The notes below the pieces were generated by a model, which did not search any database, was not told the origin of the DNA, and saw nothing but the letters and a program-made list of their open reading frames with translations. The translations under genes were made by a program, and so were the position numbers. Of a DNA stretch of 62,899 bases, positions 1 through 8,611 are shown piece by piece. This stretch comes from an uncultured Clostridium sp. (GTDB taxonomy: Bacteria > Bacillota > Clostridia > TANB77 > CAG-508), in contig CAKNRV010000005.1 of the NCBI GenBank assembly GCA_930991035.1, positions 1-62,899 on the forward strand. Reading direction: 5' to 3'. How positions within the stretch are numbered: the stretch's first letter is position 1; each line of letters opens with the position of its first letter.

Positions 1-326
1 TTTGCTTTAAAGAGATTATTTTAACTTTATACAGAATTATAAATTTTCTGAAAATCTAATATAAATTATAATTTTTAAGTTAGAAAATAAATCCTTTGAA
101 TGTATTTGTATAGATTTTATAGACTGCAAAGTTAATACATAAAATTAATTTGAAATAAATATATATTTTTAGTTAAGCTCAAAGCATTTTATTATTTGTT
201 TCTAATTTATTCTACTAATTTGCAATGATTTAGCAAAGATATAAAATTCCGAGAAATAAAAATTATCGATTCAATAATCTATCTGAATTTTAATATGTTT
301 AATTTTATACCATATTTTCAATAATA
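1..326. other. AT-rich intergenic stretch, no gene seen
   Basis: Very AT-rich DNA with stops in all frames. I see no ORF with a ribosome binding site, no RNA gene and no clear repeat here. It may hold the end of an upstream transcription unit outside the window. Confidence 0.6.
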
Positions 327-357
327 TTGCAACAAAAATCGTTCGACATTTTTCGAC
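327..357 (-). repeat. Motif with paired Spo0A-box-like heptamers, copy 1
   Basis: Read on the minus strand this gives GTCGAAAAATGTCGAACG followed by a T run and TTGCAA. Two GTCGAA cores lie exactly 10 bp apart, one helical turn. The second is a perfect 0A box (TGTCGAA). A nearly identical copy is at 49436-49466 on the plus strand. Spo0A binding is inferred from the heptamer; the match between the two copies is seen directly. Confidence 0.5.
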
Positions 358-412
358 TTAATGTTTTAACAGTTTTACTTTTAATAGCTTTTCTTGGTAA
401 TTAAAATTTACT

Positions 413-456
413 AAGTGAAAATGAGTGTTCAGTTTTTTAAGTGAAAACGAGCGTCA
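413..456 (+). repeat. Two direct 18-bp repeats upstream of the glmS promoter
   Basis: AAGTGAAAATGAGTGTTC at 413-430 recurs as AAGTGAAAACGAGCGTCA at 439-456, a 26-bp period. They lie just upstream of the glmS -35. They could be a tandem operator, or a relic of an IS21-type terminus, which carries repeated end sequences. No transposase fragment is visible, so the origin is open. Confidence 0.45.
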
Positions 457-469
457 CCTTTTTCAAGAT

Positions 470-498
470 TTGACACGAAATAAAATTTATAGTAATAT
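470..498 (+). promoter_or_regulatory. Sigma-A-type promoter for glmS
   Basis: TTGACA at 470-475 and TAATAT at 493-498 with a 17-bp spacer. An 8-bp inverted repeat (TTATAGTA and TACTATAA, 488-509) overlaps the -10 and could be an operator. Transcription would start near 505, leaving about 70 nt before the ribozyme. Confidence 0.6.
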
Positions 499-569
499 AC
501 TACTATAAATTAAGAAATGCATACAAATAAATATAAATAATTTAGTTAGAAAGGAGTTTGTCAAATTAA

Positions 570-740
570 TTTAGCGCCTGGACATAACTGCATTTTTTAT
601 GGATTTTTTATACATATTATCCACACACAAATGCACAAATGTTGACGAGGAAGAAACTTATCGAAAAATTCGGCGGATGGTTTCTTGGCATCAGATTACT
701 GCCATAAATATTAGCAAAGTCTGGTAGTGATACTAGTTTT
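570..740 (+). ncRNA. glmS ribozyme (GlcN6P-responsive self-cleaving riboswitch)
   Basis: Conserved blocks are in order and spacing: AGCGCC at the 5' end, the GTTGACGAGG block near 641, TTATCGA near 659, TTCGGCGGATGG near 669, then a closing stem (ACTGCC and GGTAGT) at about 697-727. By family knowledge, cleavage falls between A573 and G574 using glucosamine-6-phosphate as cofactor. The cleaved mRNA is then degraded, giving feedback control of the glmS gene that starts 118 bp downstream. Confidence 0.95.
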
Positions 741-857
741 AAATCTAATAGGGTAATCTTTATTTGTATTGCTTTCTTAAGTAAAAATTGCAATTAATTA
801 TTTGCAAATAGAAAAACTAGCATATACATTTTGTTTTTTATTTAAGGAGGTATTTTT

Positions 858-2711
858 ATGTGTGGTATCGTAGGATACATTGGTAGCAAAAAAGCTACAC
901 CTATATTAATTGATGGTCTTTTAAGCCTAGAATACAGAGGTTATGATTCTGCAGGAATTGCAACTATTGAAAATGATGTTATAAAAGTTATGAAAGATAA
1001 AGGAAGAGTAAAAAATCTATATGATTTAGATGGAATAAATGATTTAGTTGGTACAGTTGGTATTGCTCACACAAGATGGGCAACGCATGGTAAACCATCT
1101 AAAGAAAACTCTCACCCACATTTAGATAATAGCGGAAAATTTGCTGTTGTTCATAATGGAATTATAGAAAATTATTCTGAGTTAAGAGACTTTTTAACTT
1201 CAAAAGGATATAAATTTTTATCACAGACAGATACAGAGGTTATTCCAAATTTAATTCATTACTATTACACAAATGGGCCTGTTTCTGTTTTAGATAACGA
1301 GGAAGATAAATTTTTAGGTGCTGTAAAATCAGCTGTTTTTGATTTAAAAGGAAGCTACGCAATAGAAGCTATTTCTCCTACTTATCCTAACCAAATAATT
1401 GTAGTTAGAAAAGATAGTCCACTTGTAATTGGCAAAGGAAATGGTGAAAACTATATTGCTTCTGACATTCCTGCTATTTTAAAATATACAAAAGACTTTT
1501 ACTTATTAGACGACAACGAGTTTGCTGTTGTGTGCAAAGACAGTATTAAGTTTTTTGATAATAGCCTTACTGAACATAATAAACCTATTAAAAATATAGA
1601 CTGGGATGCAAATGCAGCTGGAAAAGATGGTTTTGAAGATTATATGTTAAAAGAAATTTTTGAGCAGCCAACTGCTATAAGGGAGACAATAGGTTCAAGA
1701 TTTAGATTAGGAGAAAAATGTTCTTTTGATGATATTGATATATCAAAAGATTATTTAAGCACAGTAAATAAAATTTATTTTGTAGCTTGTGGAACTGCTA
1801 TGCATGCTGGTTTAGTAGGAAAAAACCTTATGGAAAAATTATGCAAAATTCCAACCGAAGTTGATATTGCATCAGAATTTAGATATAGAGACCCTATAAT
1901 TGACAAACATACATTATGTATATACATTAGTCAATCTGGTGAAACAGCAGACACAATTGCTGCATTAAAACTAGCTAAATCTAAGGGAGCAAAAACACTT
2001 GCAATTTCTAATGTTATAGGTAGCTCAATTACTAGGGAAGCAGATTATTCTATATATACACACGCAGGTCCAGAAATAGCTGTTGCCTCTACAAAAGCAT
2101 ATACTTCGCAAGTTGCATTAATTGCAATTTTGGCTATGTATTTTGCAGAAGTATTAGGTAGTGTAAATACAGAAGTTATAGAGAAATTAAAATCGGATAT
2201 GATTGACTTACCTTCTAAAATAGAACAAATACTTGAAAATACTGATACTATACAAGAATTTGCTAAAAAAATATATACAGAAAAAGATATGTTCTTTTTA
2301 GGTAGAGGTATTGATTATAATGTTGCACTTGAAGGATCTTTAAAATTAAAAGAAATATCATATATCCACTCAGAAGCATACGCTGCTGGCGAGTTAAAAC
2401 ATGGACCTATTGCTTTAATAGAAAATGGTATTACAGTAATTGAAATTATTACAAATCCTGACTTAGTAGAAAAATCAATAAGTAATATACAAGAGGTTAT
2501 TACTAGAGGAGCTAAAACATTAATTATAACAAATCAAATACTTCCAAATAGTCATTTTGATTATGTAATTAATATACCAGAGACAAATCCTCTTATCTCA
2601 CCTATTTTGTCTGTAATACCTATGCAACTTCTTTCTTATTACATTTCTAAGTGCAAAGGTTTAGATGTAGATAAGCCAAGAAATTTGGCTAAATCGGTTA
2701 CAGTAGAGTAA
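858..2711 (+). CDS. glmS: Glutamine--fructose-6-phosphate aminotransferase (isomerizing)
   Basis: Makes glucosamine-6-phosphate from fructose-6-phosphate and glutamine, the first committed step to UDP-GlcNAc and peptidoglycan. The 617 residues match the family length. Cys2, exposed after Met removal, is the glutaminase nucleophile (MCGIVGYIG). The glutaminase domain covers about 1-220, with two SIS sugar-isomerase domains at about 290-430 and 465-605. The C terminus PRNLAKSVTVE is the family hallmark. An AAGGAGG ribosome binding site precedes the ATG. Control by the upstream ribozyme fits a self-limiting pathway. It appears monocistronic, with a hairpin just after the stop. Confidence 0.98.
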   Translation: MCGIVGYIGSKKATPILIDGLLSLEYRGYDSAGIATIENDVIKVMKDKGRVKNLYDLDGINDLVGTVGIAHTRWATHGKPSKENSHPHLDNSGKFAVVHNGIIENYSELRDFLTSKGYKFLSQTDTEVIPNLIHYYYTNGPVSVLDNEEDKFLGAVKSAVFDLKGSYAIEAISPTYPNQIIVVRKDSPLVIGKGNGENYIASDIPAILKYTKDFYLLDDNEFAVVCKDSIKFFDNSLTEHNKPIKNIDWDANAAGKDGFEDYMLKEIFEQPTAIRETIGSRFRLGEKCSFDDIDISKDYLSTVNKIYFVACGTAMHAGLVGKNLMEKLCKIPTEVDIASEFRYRDPIIDKHTLCIYISQSGETADTIAALKLAKSKGAKTLAISNVIGSSITREADYSIYTHAGPEIAVASTKAYTSQVALIAILAMYFAEVLGSVNTEVIEKLKSDMIDLPSKIEQILENTDTIQEFAKKIYTEKDMFFLGRGIDYNVALEGSLKLKEISYIHSEAYAAGELKHGPIALIENGITVIEIITNPDLVEKSISNIQEVITRGAKTLIITNQILPNSHFDYVINIPETNPLISPILSVIPMQLLSYYISKCKGLDVDKPRNLAKSVTVE

Positions 2712-2723
2712 AAAAATTTTTTC

Positions 2724-2752
2724 AAATTGTGCAGACAGTGTCTGCACAATTT
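2724..2752 (+). terminator. Hairpin after glmS
   Basis: A perfect 13-bp stem (AAATTGTGCAGAC and its complement) with a 3-nt loop, starting 12 bp after the glmS stop. The T run after it is short, so this may stabilise the mRNA end or work from both strands toward the converging bofA gene. Confidence 0.6.
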
Positions 2753-2796
2753 AATGTTATTAATGCTTATATAATATTTCTTCCTTTAGAATTCAT

Positions 2797-3111
2797 TTAA
2801 AATATGAAAAGGCAAATTTCAAAGTCAATATATGATTTTATAAATTTCAACCGCAATATTATTTTTAGTATTATTAGTAACATTGCTCCTGGTATTCCAA
2901 GTAGTCCAACTAATAAAGATGTCAAAATATTTAGTCCTATATGAAAATTAAATCCTGCTCCTATAAGATTTATAATATATATTAAAATTCCACCAAATAC
3001 AGAATTAATTACAAGCTTAAAAACACTTCTAAAAGGCACTGCAAATACCTTTCCTATAATAAAGAGAAATATAATGCATGCTAAAAAAGTTATTACACTA
3101 TTAAAATCCAT
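2797..3111 (-). CDS. bofA: BofA-like inhibitor of pro-sigma-K processing
   Basis: A 104-residue membrane protein with hydrophobic segments at about 5-25, 35-52 and 62-90. It carries the family pattern of FKLVINSVFGGILIYIINL followed by a GFHIGLN-like stretch (here NFHIGLNILTSLLVG) and LLGIPGAMLL. In Bacillus, BofA sits in the outer forespore membrane and holds the SpoIVFB protease inactive until engulfment is complete. The DUF2508 gene just upstream on the same strand is the same neighbour seen in Bacillus (yaaL-bofA). Confident as a family member; the sporulation role is by homology. Confidence 0.88.
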   Translation of the reverse strand: MDFNSVITFLACIIFLFIIGKVFAVPFRSVFKLVINSVFGGILIYIINLIGAGFNFHIGLNILTSLLVGLLGIPGAMLLIILKIILRLKFIKSYIDFEICLFIF

Positions 3112-3295
3112 ATTTATTATCCATCCCTTTCCTTCTAGCTATTATTATTTTGTTTATAACCATTTTTTATCAGTAATAATATTAAATGGTTTAGTAACTT
3201 TCTTTACTCATTTTTAAAACTTTTATTAATAATAAATATGAATTTAATTGGACAAATATGCTAAGTCATACCTATTCTTACATAGAATAATTTTT

Positions 3296-3571
3296 CTAAG
3301 CCTTATTTTTTCTTATATAAATTTCATTAATCATATCAAGTGCTAGCCCTTTTTTCTGTGCTTTTTTTATTAAGTAGTCTAACTTGGTTTGATTAGCCTT
3401 TATTTGATATGAATAATAATCTATTAAGCCTTCTTCTGCAAATTCAAAATTTTTATGTGCCGAGTCTAATTCATTCTTTGTCTTTATTATATTTACAATT
3501 AACTCTAAATTTTTTTCATCTTCTGACTTGTCCTCAATTTTATTTTCTTTTACATAATCCTGATAATACAT
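3296..3571 (-). CDS. yaaL: YaaL/DUF2508 family small protein
   Basis: A 91-residue, charged, mostly helical soluble protein. The core pattern (FAEEGLIDYYSYQIKANQTKLDYLIKKAQKKG) matches the DUF2508 family of Firmicutes, whose biochemical function is unknown. A GAAAGGAAAG ribosome binding site lies upstream of the ATG. It is 184 bp upstream of bofA and reads in the same direction, the conserved yaaL-bofA order. recR, often the preceding gene in Bacillus, is absent here. Confidence 0.75.
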   Translation of the reverse strand: MYYQDYVKENKIEDKSEDEKNLELIVNIIKTKNELDSAHKNFEFAEEGLIDYYSYQIKANQTKLDYLIKKAQKKGLALDMINEIYIRKNKA

Positions 3572-3859
3572 ATGTTTTTCTTTCCTTTCTTTTACCCGAT
3601 TTTAATTAATTTTTTAAATAGTCTTTTCCATATTATTACTATTATATTCACAAATTTGTAATTTATGCTTATTTTGTAAAAAGTGGCTGTGAACAGTAAC
3701 ATTGTATTCTAAAAATATATTGATATTTTTTTCAAATAGTGGTAAAATATGCATTATAGTGCTTATACAAACTTATATAGGATTTTCCCTATACTATAAA
3801 GTGCTTGTATAATAATTTTTTAATACCTTAAATGAATTAAGAATGGAGTGAAATTTTAT

Positions 3860-5146
3860 ATGATAGATATAAAGTTTTTAAGAGAAAACCCTGATATTGT
3901 TAGGGAAAATATTAAGAAGAAATTTCAAGATTATAAATTGGTTCTAGTTGACGAAGTTTTAGACCTTGATAAAAAGAATAGAGAAGTAAAATTAAAAGGT
4001 GACGAGTTACGTAGCAAAAGAAATTCTTTAAGCTCTGAAATTGGTAACCTTATGAAAAATGGTAAAAAAGATGAGGCAGAAAAAATAAAATCTGAAGTTC
4101 AATCTATTAATAAAGAACTTGAAGAAAATGAAAAACTTGAAGAAACTTATGCTAGTCAAATTACAGAAAGAATGATGAAAATACCAAATATTATACACGA
4201 ATCTGTTCCTATTGGTGAAGACGACAGCAAAAATGTTGAGATAGAAAAATTTGGTGAGCCAGTTGTTCCAGATTATGAGATTCCTTATCACGCTGACATA
4301 ATGGAAAGTTTAAATGGACTTGATTTGGACTCTGCTCGTAGAGTTGCTGGTAATGGTTTTTATTATCTTATGGGTGATGTAGCAAGACTTCATTCTGCAA
4401 TATTATCTTATGCAAGAGATTTTATGATAAATAAAGGATTTACTTATTGTATACCACCTTTTATGATTCGTAGTGATGTTGTTACAGGTGTTATGAGTTT
4501 TGAAGAAATGGATGCTATGATGTACAAAATTGAAGGAGAAGATTTATATTTAATCGGTACTAGCGAGCATTCTATGATTGGTAAATTTAAAGGTCAAATA
4601 TTGCAAAAAGCAGATATGCCTTATACAATGACATCTTATTCTCCTTGTTTTAGAAAAGAAAAAGGTGCACACGGCATTGAAGAGCGTGGTGTTTACCGTA
4701 TACATCAATTTGAAAAGCAAGAAATGATAGTTGTTTGCGAACCTGAAGATAGTTGGAAATGGTATGATAAATTATGGTCATATACAGTAGAATTATTTAG
4801 GAGTATGGATATTCCTGTACGTACTTTAGAATGTTGTAGTGGAGATTTAGCAGATTTAAAGGCTAAGAGCTGTGATGTTGAAGCTTGGAGTCCAAGACAA
4901 AAGAAATACTTTGAAGTAGGAAGTTGCTCAAATTTAACAGATGCGCAAGCAAGACGTTTAGGAATTAGAATAAAAGGTGAAAAAGGTAACTATTATGCAC
5001 ATACTTTAAATAATACTGTTGTTGCCCCACCTCGTATGTTAATCGCATTCCTAGAGAATAACTATAACGAAGATGGAAGTATAAATATTCCTGAAGTCCT
5101 ACGTCCTTATATGGGTGGAACTGAAAAATTAATACCAAAAAAATAG
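3860..5146 (+). CDS. serS: Serine--tRNA ligase
   Basis: Charges tRNA-Ser with serine. The start is placed at the ATG giving MIDIKFLRENPD, the usual family N terminus, rather than the GTG 12 bp upstream that overlaps the ribosome binding site (GGAG). Residues 1-110 form the tRNA-binding coiled coil. The class II catalytic core follows, with motif 2 (FRKEKGAHGIEERGVYRIHQF) and motif 3 near the C terminus (NNTVVAPPRMLIAFLEN). Length 428 is standard. No T-box leader was found upstream, only a weak hairpin and an AGTGCTTRTA direct repeat at 3758-3811. Confidence 0.97.
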   Translation: MIDIKFLRENPDIVRENIKKKFQDYKLVLVDEVLDLDKKNREVKLKGDELRSKRNSLSSEIGNLMKNGKKDEAEKIKSEVQSINKELEENEKLEETYASQITERMMKIPNIIHESVPIGEDDSKNVEIEKFGEPVVPDYEIPYHADIMESLNGLDLDSARRVAGNGFYYLMGDVARLHSAILSYARDFMINKGFTYCIPPFMIRSDVVTGVMSFEEMDAMMYKIEGEDLYLIGTSEHSMIGKFKGQILQKADMPYTMTSYSPCFRKEKGAHGIEERGVYRIHQFEKQEMIVVCEPEDSWKWYDKLWSYTVELFRSMDIPVRTLECCSGDLADLKAKSCDVEAWSPRQKKYFEVGSCSNLTDAQARRLGIRIKGEKGNYYAHTLNNTVVAPPRMLIAFLENNYNEDGSINIPEVLRPYMGGTEKLIPKK

Positions 5147-5149
5147 AAA

Positions 5150-5254
5150 CTTGAACGTTTGGGACACTCCTAAAAGTTTAAAAAATTGAACAAATAGGAG
5201 TGTCCCAACTGTTCAAAAACTTGAACGAATAGGAGTGTCCCAATTGTTCAAGAA
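5150..5254. repeat. Dispersed palindromic repeat, GGGACACTCC family, copy 1
   Basis: Three half-units share a GGGACACTCCTA core (or its complement) flanked by TTGAAC and GTTCAA. The first is inverted relative to the next two, so the region can fold into one long hairpin plus an extra arm. Related copies are at 49367-49432 and 55305-55360. Here it fills the serS-engB gap and ends just before the engB ribosome binding site. Confidence 0.8.
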
Positions 5255-5269
5255 GGAGGAAATTAAAAG

Positions 5270-5857
5270 ATGCTTATTAAAAATCCTGAATTTAAAATTT
5301 CGGCTGTAAGTCCTAAGCAGTATCCAAATGATGGTTTACCACAGATTGTTCTAGTTGGCAAATCTAATGTTGGAAAGTCTTCTTTTATAAATACTTTAGT
5401 TAACAGAAAAAAATTAGCCAGAACTAGTAGTGAGCCTGGCAAAACAAGGCAAATTAATTTTTACAATATGGATAATAAATTTTATTTTGTAGATTTACCT
5501 GGTTATGGTTATAGTAAAATGTCTAAGCAAGAGCAAATAAAAGTTGGTAATTTTATTGAAGAATATTTAACTAAAAGTAATAATATTGCTTTAATTGTAT
5601 TTTTAATTGATATTAGACACTCTCCTACCGAGAATGATAAATTAATGTATCGTTATGTTATTGATAGTGGAAGACCTTGTATTATTATAGCAAATAAGGC
5701 TGATAAAATAGCTATAACTAAAGTAGATTTTGCAGTTATGAACTTGCAAAACGAATTGAATCCATTAAAAGATTTGACATTTTTGCCATTTTCTTCTGAA
5801 AGAAAAATATATTCGGAAAACGTTTGGAATGAAATTGAGAAACATTTAGAATTTTAA
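5270..5857 (+). CDS. engB: Ribosome-biogenesis GTPase EngB/YsxC
   Basis: A TRAFAC-class GTPase that in Bacillus assists late 50S subunit assembly. All G motifs are visible: G1 GKSNVGKSS (about residue 31), the G2 region RTSSEPGKTRQINF, G3 DLPGYGYSK, G4 NKADK and G5 SSE. Length 195 is normal. A GAAGGAGG ribosome binding site lies at the usual distance, directly after the palindromic repeat. It follows serS on the same strand and could be co-transcribed, although the repeat hairpin may reduce read-through. Confidence 0.95.
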   Translation: MLIKNPEFKISAVSPKQYPNDGLPQIVLVGKSNVGKSSFINTLVNRKKLARTSSEPGKTRQINFYNMDNKFYFVDLPGYGYSKMSKQEQIKVGNFIEEYLTKSNNIALIVFLIDIRHSPTENDKLMYRYVIDSGRPCIIIANKADKIAITKVDFAVMNLQNELNPLKDLTFLPFSSERKIYSENVWNEIEKHLEF

Positions 5858-5908
5858 TTCTTATATGAACAAGTGAAATATATCATAGTTTTATTCCAAT
5901 CTTGTATT

Positions 5909-5935
5909 TAAGGACAGAGTTTTTCTCTGTCCTTA
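5909..5935 (+). terminator. Hairpin after engB
   Basis: An 11-bp stem (AAGGACAGAG and CTCTGTCCTT) with a T-rich loop, 50 bp after the engB stop. The following T run is weak. The next 90 bp (5955-6025) are low-complexity T-rich DNA with repeats of TTTTTTTATTTATA. Confidence 0.5.
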
Positions 5936-6064
5936 AAACATTATCGTTAAATTATATAAATAAATATATATTTTTTTTATTTATACTTTTTTTATTTATA
6001 TTTTTTTATTTATATTTATTTATCTTAACAAATATATTTTGATAATTGCATTTATTCCCAATGA

Positions 6065-8104
6065 TTACTGCTCGTTCCATACAAGCACTCTATCTCCTTT
6101 TGGCGCTCCCCAAGGTGCTCCTACCAAGTCTCCTTCTGTTTTATTTATTTTTATTGTTCCCAAGTTAGAACAGTTATTGAATGCATAGTCTCCTATCGAC
6201 TCTACACTGCTTGGGATTTCTATCGCTGTTAGTTGTTCACAATATTGAAAAGCAAATTTTCCTATTTCTTTTAATGTATTTGGCAATATTATCTCTGTTG
6301 TTATGTTAAAACCTGTAAAAGCATAATCTCTAATTTTTACTACATTTGTTGGTATCTCTTGAGTCTGCACATTTTTATCTACATATGTTACTACTTCTGT
6401 CCCATCCTTTGTTAGTATCAAATTATTTTCTACTTTATAATTTTGATTATTTCCATCTATTTCTATTTCAAGTCCATTTTGTATATTAGACCAAGATTTA
6501 AACTGACTATATAAGTTACTCACACCACTTCCTATGTGTATCTTTGTTAAATTAGTAGTATTACGTAATGCTGAACTATCTATTGTCGTTACTGTATTAG
6601 GTATATTTAATTCTGTTATATTTCTGTTTTGAATTGCATAACTTTTTATTGTTTGTACATTTTCACTTATTTCAATTTGTGTTTTGGTTGGTACAGCATA
6701 GATTAGTTCTGTTCCATTATTACCATATAAATATCCATCTTGTACTGTATAATTATTATTTCCTTGTGGGAAACTTATATTTTCTAATACTCTAAGATCC
6801 CAAAAAGTATTTCCTCCAATACTTGATAAGCTACTTGGTAATTCTAATGTCTTCATATTTGTACATATTGATAATGCTCCATCTTCTAATCTTGTTATTC
6901 CTTCACTTATTCTTACTGTTTCTTCATTTGCCATTGGTGCTAGCATTATTAATGATGTTCGTACTCCATTTTCTTTTATATATATTATTCCTGGTTGTGT
7001 TTCGTCTATCTCATATACTTCGTTTGCCGGATCTATTGTTATGTTTGTTAAGCTTGTACAATTATTAAATGCATTGCTGGCTATACTTGTTACTCCTGCT
7101 GGTATTGTTATATTATTTAATTGGTAACAATACCAAAATGCAGTATCAGATATTTGGGTTAGATTTGTTGGCATATTTATTTCAGTTAAGTTATTACAAC
7201 TACTAAAAACAGATACGTTTAATATAGATATATTATTAGATAACTGCACTTTTGTTAAATTTGTACATCCATAAAAAGCACCATTTCCTATTTCTATTAC
7301 ACTATCCGGTATTGTTATTTCTTGCAAATTAGTGCATCTTCTAAATGCATTCTCTCCTATGCTGACTGTTCCATTTTGTATTGTTACTTTTTCTATTTCT
7401 GTGTTATATGAGAATGCATCTGCTCTTATCTCTTGTACTGTTCCTGGGATTATTACTTCTTTTAATCCTTTTACTCCTGAAAATGCCCCTGCTCCTATTG
7501 CTGTTACACTTCCTGGAATTGTTAATGTATTTGAACCTGTTTGCAATCCTAGGTTCTGGTTTGCTGACATTAATACTCCATCTATTATTAAGTACGGATT
7601 TACATTTAGCCCTAATGCTTGTGCTACTCGTATCTCTAAGTCGTCAGCTGTGTTTACGTATAGCTCTCCCTTTATTATCTCAAATTTATCTAAGTACCCA
7701 TCTCTCATTGATGGAATTACTGTTGTTATATTTCCTTCTCTTACTTGCTCGTCATACGCTAAACTTCCTTTACTTGCGTTTAGAGTTTCTTCGTCATAGT
7801 TTAGGTCTTCTAACTTTTTACTTGCATCAAACATTTCCTTTTCTTCTATATATGTTGAAAACTCAGACATCAATGTTGCCATATTGGCTGATGTTACTAG
7901 TCCATTTTCTCCAAATAACATATTTATACTTACTGTTGCTAATATTATTAGCACTACTATGGTTATTACTAATGCTAGTAATGTTATTCCTGACATTTTT
8001 CTGATGTGTTTTGGATTTAATTTTAATATGCTTTCCGAACGAATTTCTAAAGTTTCTTTAAAATTTCTTTTCTCATCTCTTAATTTCTTTTTGTTTTTTA
8101 CCAT
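6065..8104 (-). CDS. Prepilin-like surface protein with BspA-type leucine-rich repeats
   Basis: A 679-residue protein. A basic leader of about 38 residues precedes G-ITLLALVITIVVLIILA, the same prepilin-like hydrophobic segment found in the pilus operon's major pilin and in two other surface proteins here. A linker follows. Then come at least ten repeats of the BspA/TpLRR type (I-x-x-x-A-F-x-x-C-x-x-L-x-x-I-x-I-P) from about 170 to the end. In other bacteria such repeats bind host or bacterial ligands. AGGAGG lies 10 bp before the ATG. The N terminus suggests processing by PilD and export, or incorporation in a pilus; this is inferred. Expression may depend on the leader ORF and hairpin upstream. 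Confidence 0.85.
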   Translation of the reverse strand: MVKNKKKLRDEKRNFKETLEIRSESILKLNPKHIRKMSGITLLALVITIVVLIILATVSINMLFGENGLVTSANMATLMSEFSTYIEEKEMFDASKKLEDLNYDEETLNASKGSLAYDEQVREGNITTVIPSMRDGYLDKFEIIKGELYVNTADDLEIRVAQALGLNVNPYLIIDGVLMSANQNLGLQTGSNTLTIPGSVTAIGAGAFSGVKGLKEVIIPGTVQEIRADAFSYNTEIEKVTIQNGTVSIGENAFRRCTNLQEITIPDSVIEIGNGAFYGCTNLTKVQLSNNISILNVSVFSSCNNLTEINMPTNLTQISDTAFWYCYQLNNITIPAGVTSIASNAFNNCTSLTNITIDPANEVYEIDETQPGIIYIKENGVRTSLIMLAPMANEETVRISEGITRLEDGALSICTNMKTLELPSSLSSIGGNTFWDLRVLENISFPQGNNNYTVQDGYLYGNNGTELIYAVPTKTQIEISENVQTIKSYAIQNRNITELNIPNTVTTIDSSALRNTTNLTKIHIGSGVSNLYSQFKSWSNIQNGLEIEIDGNNQNYKVENNLILTKDGTEVVTYVDKNVQTQEIPTNVVKIRDYAFTGFNITTEIILPNTLKEIGKFAFQYCEQLTAIEIPSSVESIGDYAFNNCSNLGTIKINKTEGDLVGAPWGAPKGDRVLVWNEQ

Positions 8105-8193
8105 TTATATCTTTCCTCCTGTTTTTTATTTTTTCATTATTAATCATTATGCCAGATTCTTAAAATGCCTAATATTTAACTTTTTACACGCAC

Positions 8194-8259
8194 AAAAAGG
8201 ATAGACTATCCTGCAAATAGAAGTTTTTCCTTTCTTCTATTCGCAATATAATCTATCCT
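8194..8259 (-). terminator. Long terminator-like hairpin between leader ORF and LRR pilin gene
   Basis: On the minus strand an imperfect 25-bp stem begins GGATAGATTATATTGCG and closes with GATAGTCTATCC, followed directly by TTTTT and GTGCG. The leader ORF, in its full-length frame, translates through the whole left arm and stops in the right arm at 8206. A related hairpin with the same GGATAGA start and CCTTTTTG ending lies at 45873-45978. Confidence 0.75.
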
Positions 8260-8440
8260 CTTTATTTTGTCACTTATTAATTGCACTAGTATTTTTGTAT
8301 GTTTTTCGCATACACTTGTAATGCATATTATGCTTGTTGCATATGCCATAATTGTAGCACACATTATGCTCTTAGTATTTTTATTTATATCTTTTATAGC
8401 ATTATTTTCTGCGTCACAAACAAGAGCAATTTTTTCTAAT

Positions 8441-8512
8441 TTATTGCTCTCTCTCTCTCTCTCTTACAGTATCAACGGTTTTAGTCATTTCTCTTAGTTT
8501 TTCAATTTCCAT
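8441..8512 (-). pseudogene. Leader ORF with (AG)9 tract, currently out of frame
   Basis: The ATG at 8512 has an AAAGGAG ribosome binding site. It reads MEIEKLREMTKTVDTV, then RERERE encoded by a pure (AG)9 tract at 8447-8464, then Q and a stop, 23 residues in all. One more AG unit, or two fewer, would join it to an open frame continuing SNKLEKIALVCD and ending at 8206, about 102 residues with a hydrophobic patch. This is the signature of slipped-strand phase variation, here in the off state. The function of the full-length product is unknown. Truncation by sequencing error in the repeat cannot be excluded. Confidence 0.75.
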
Positions 8513-8552
8513 TTTTTGTATTTTCTCCTTTGATTTTTTATGTTACATTTAT

Positions 8553-8581
8553 ATATTATCAATACTAGCTTTCTTTGTCAA
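8553..8581 (-). promoter_or_regulatory. Promoter for the GA-tract leader ORF and LRR pilin
   Basis: TTGACA (8576-8581) and TAATAT (8553-8558) with a 17-bp spacer on the minus strand, 40 bp upstream of the leader ATG. No promoter of equal quality is seen between the hairpin and the LRR gene at 8104, only a possible extended -10 (TGGCATAAT). Confidence 0.65.
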
Positions 8582-8611
8582 GTAGCAATTTGAAAAATTA
8601 AAAGTACTTAT

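Noticed and set aside
413..456. IS21-type insertion-sequence end
   Set aside because: Only the short direct repeats are suggestive; no transposase remnant or second end was found, so it is listed as a repeat only.
3572..3859. T-box riboswitch before serS
   Set aside because: No T-box AGGGTGGNACCGCG block or specifier-type stem is present.
7332..8004. Long plus-strand open frames opposite the LRR pilin gene
   Set aside because: They mirror the repeated codons of the LRR gene, give leucine- or proline-rich nonsense and lack ribosome binding sites.
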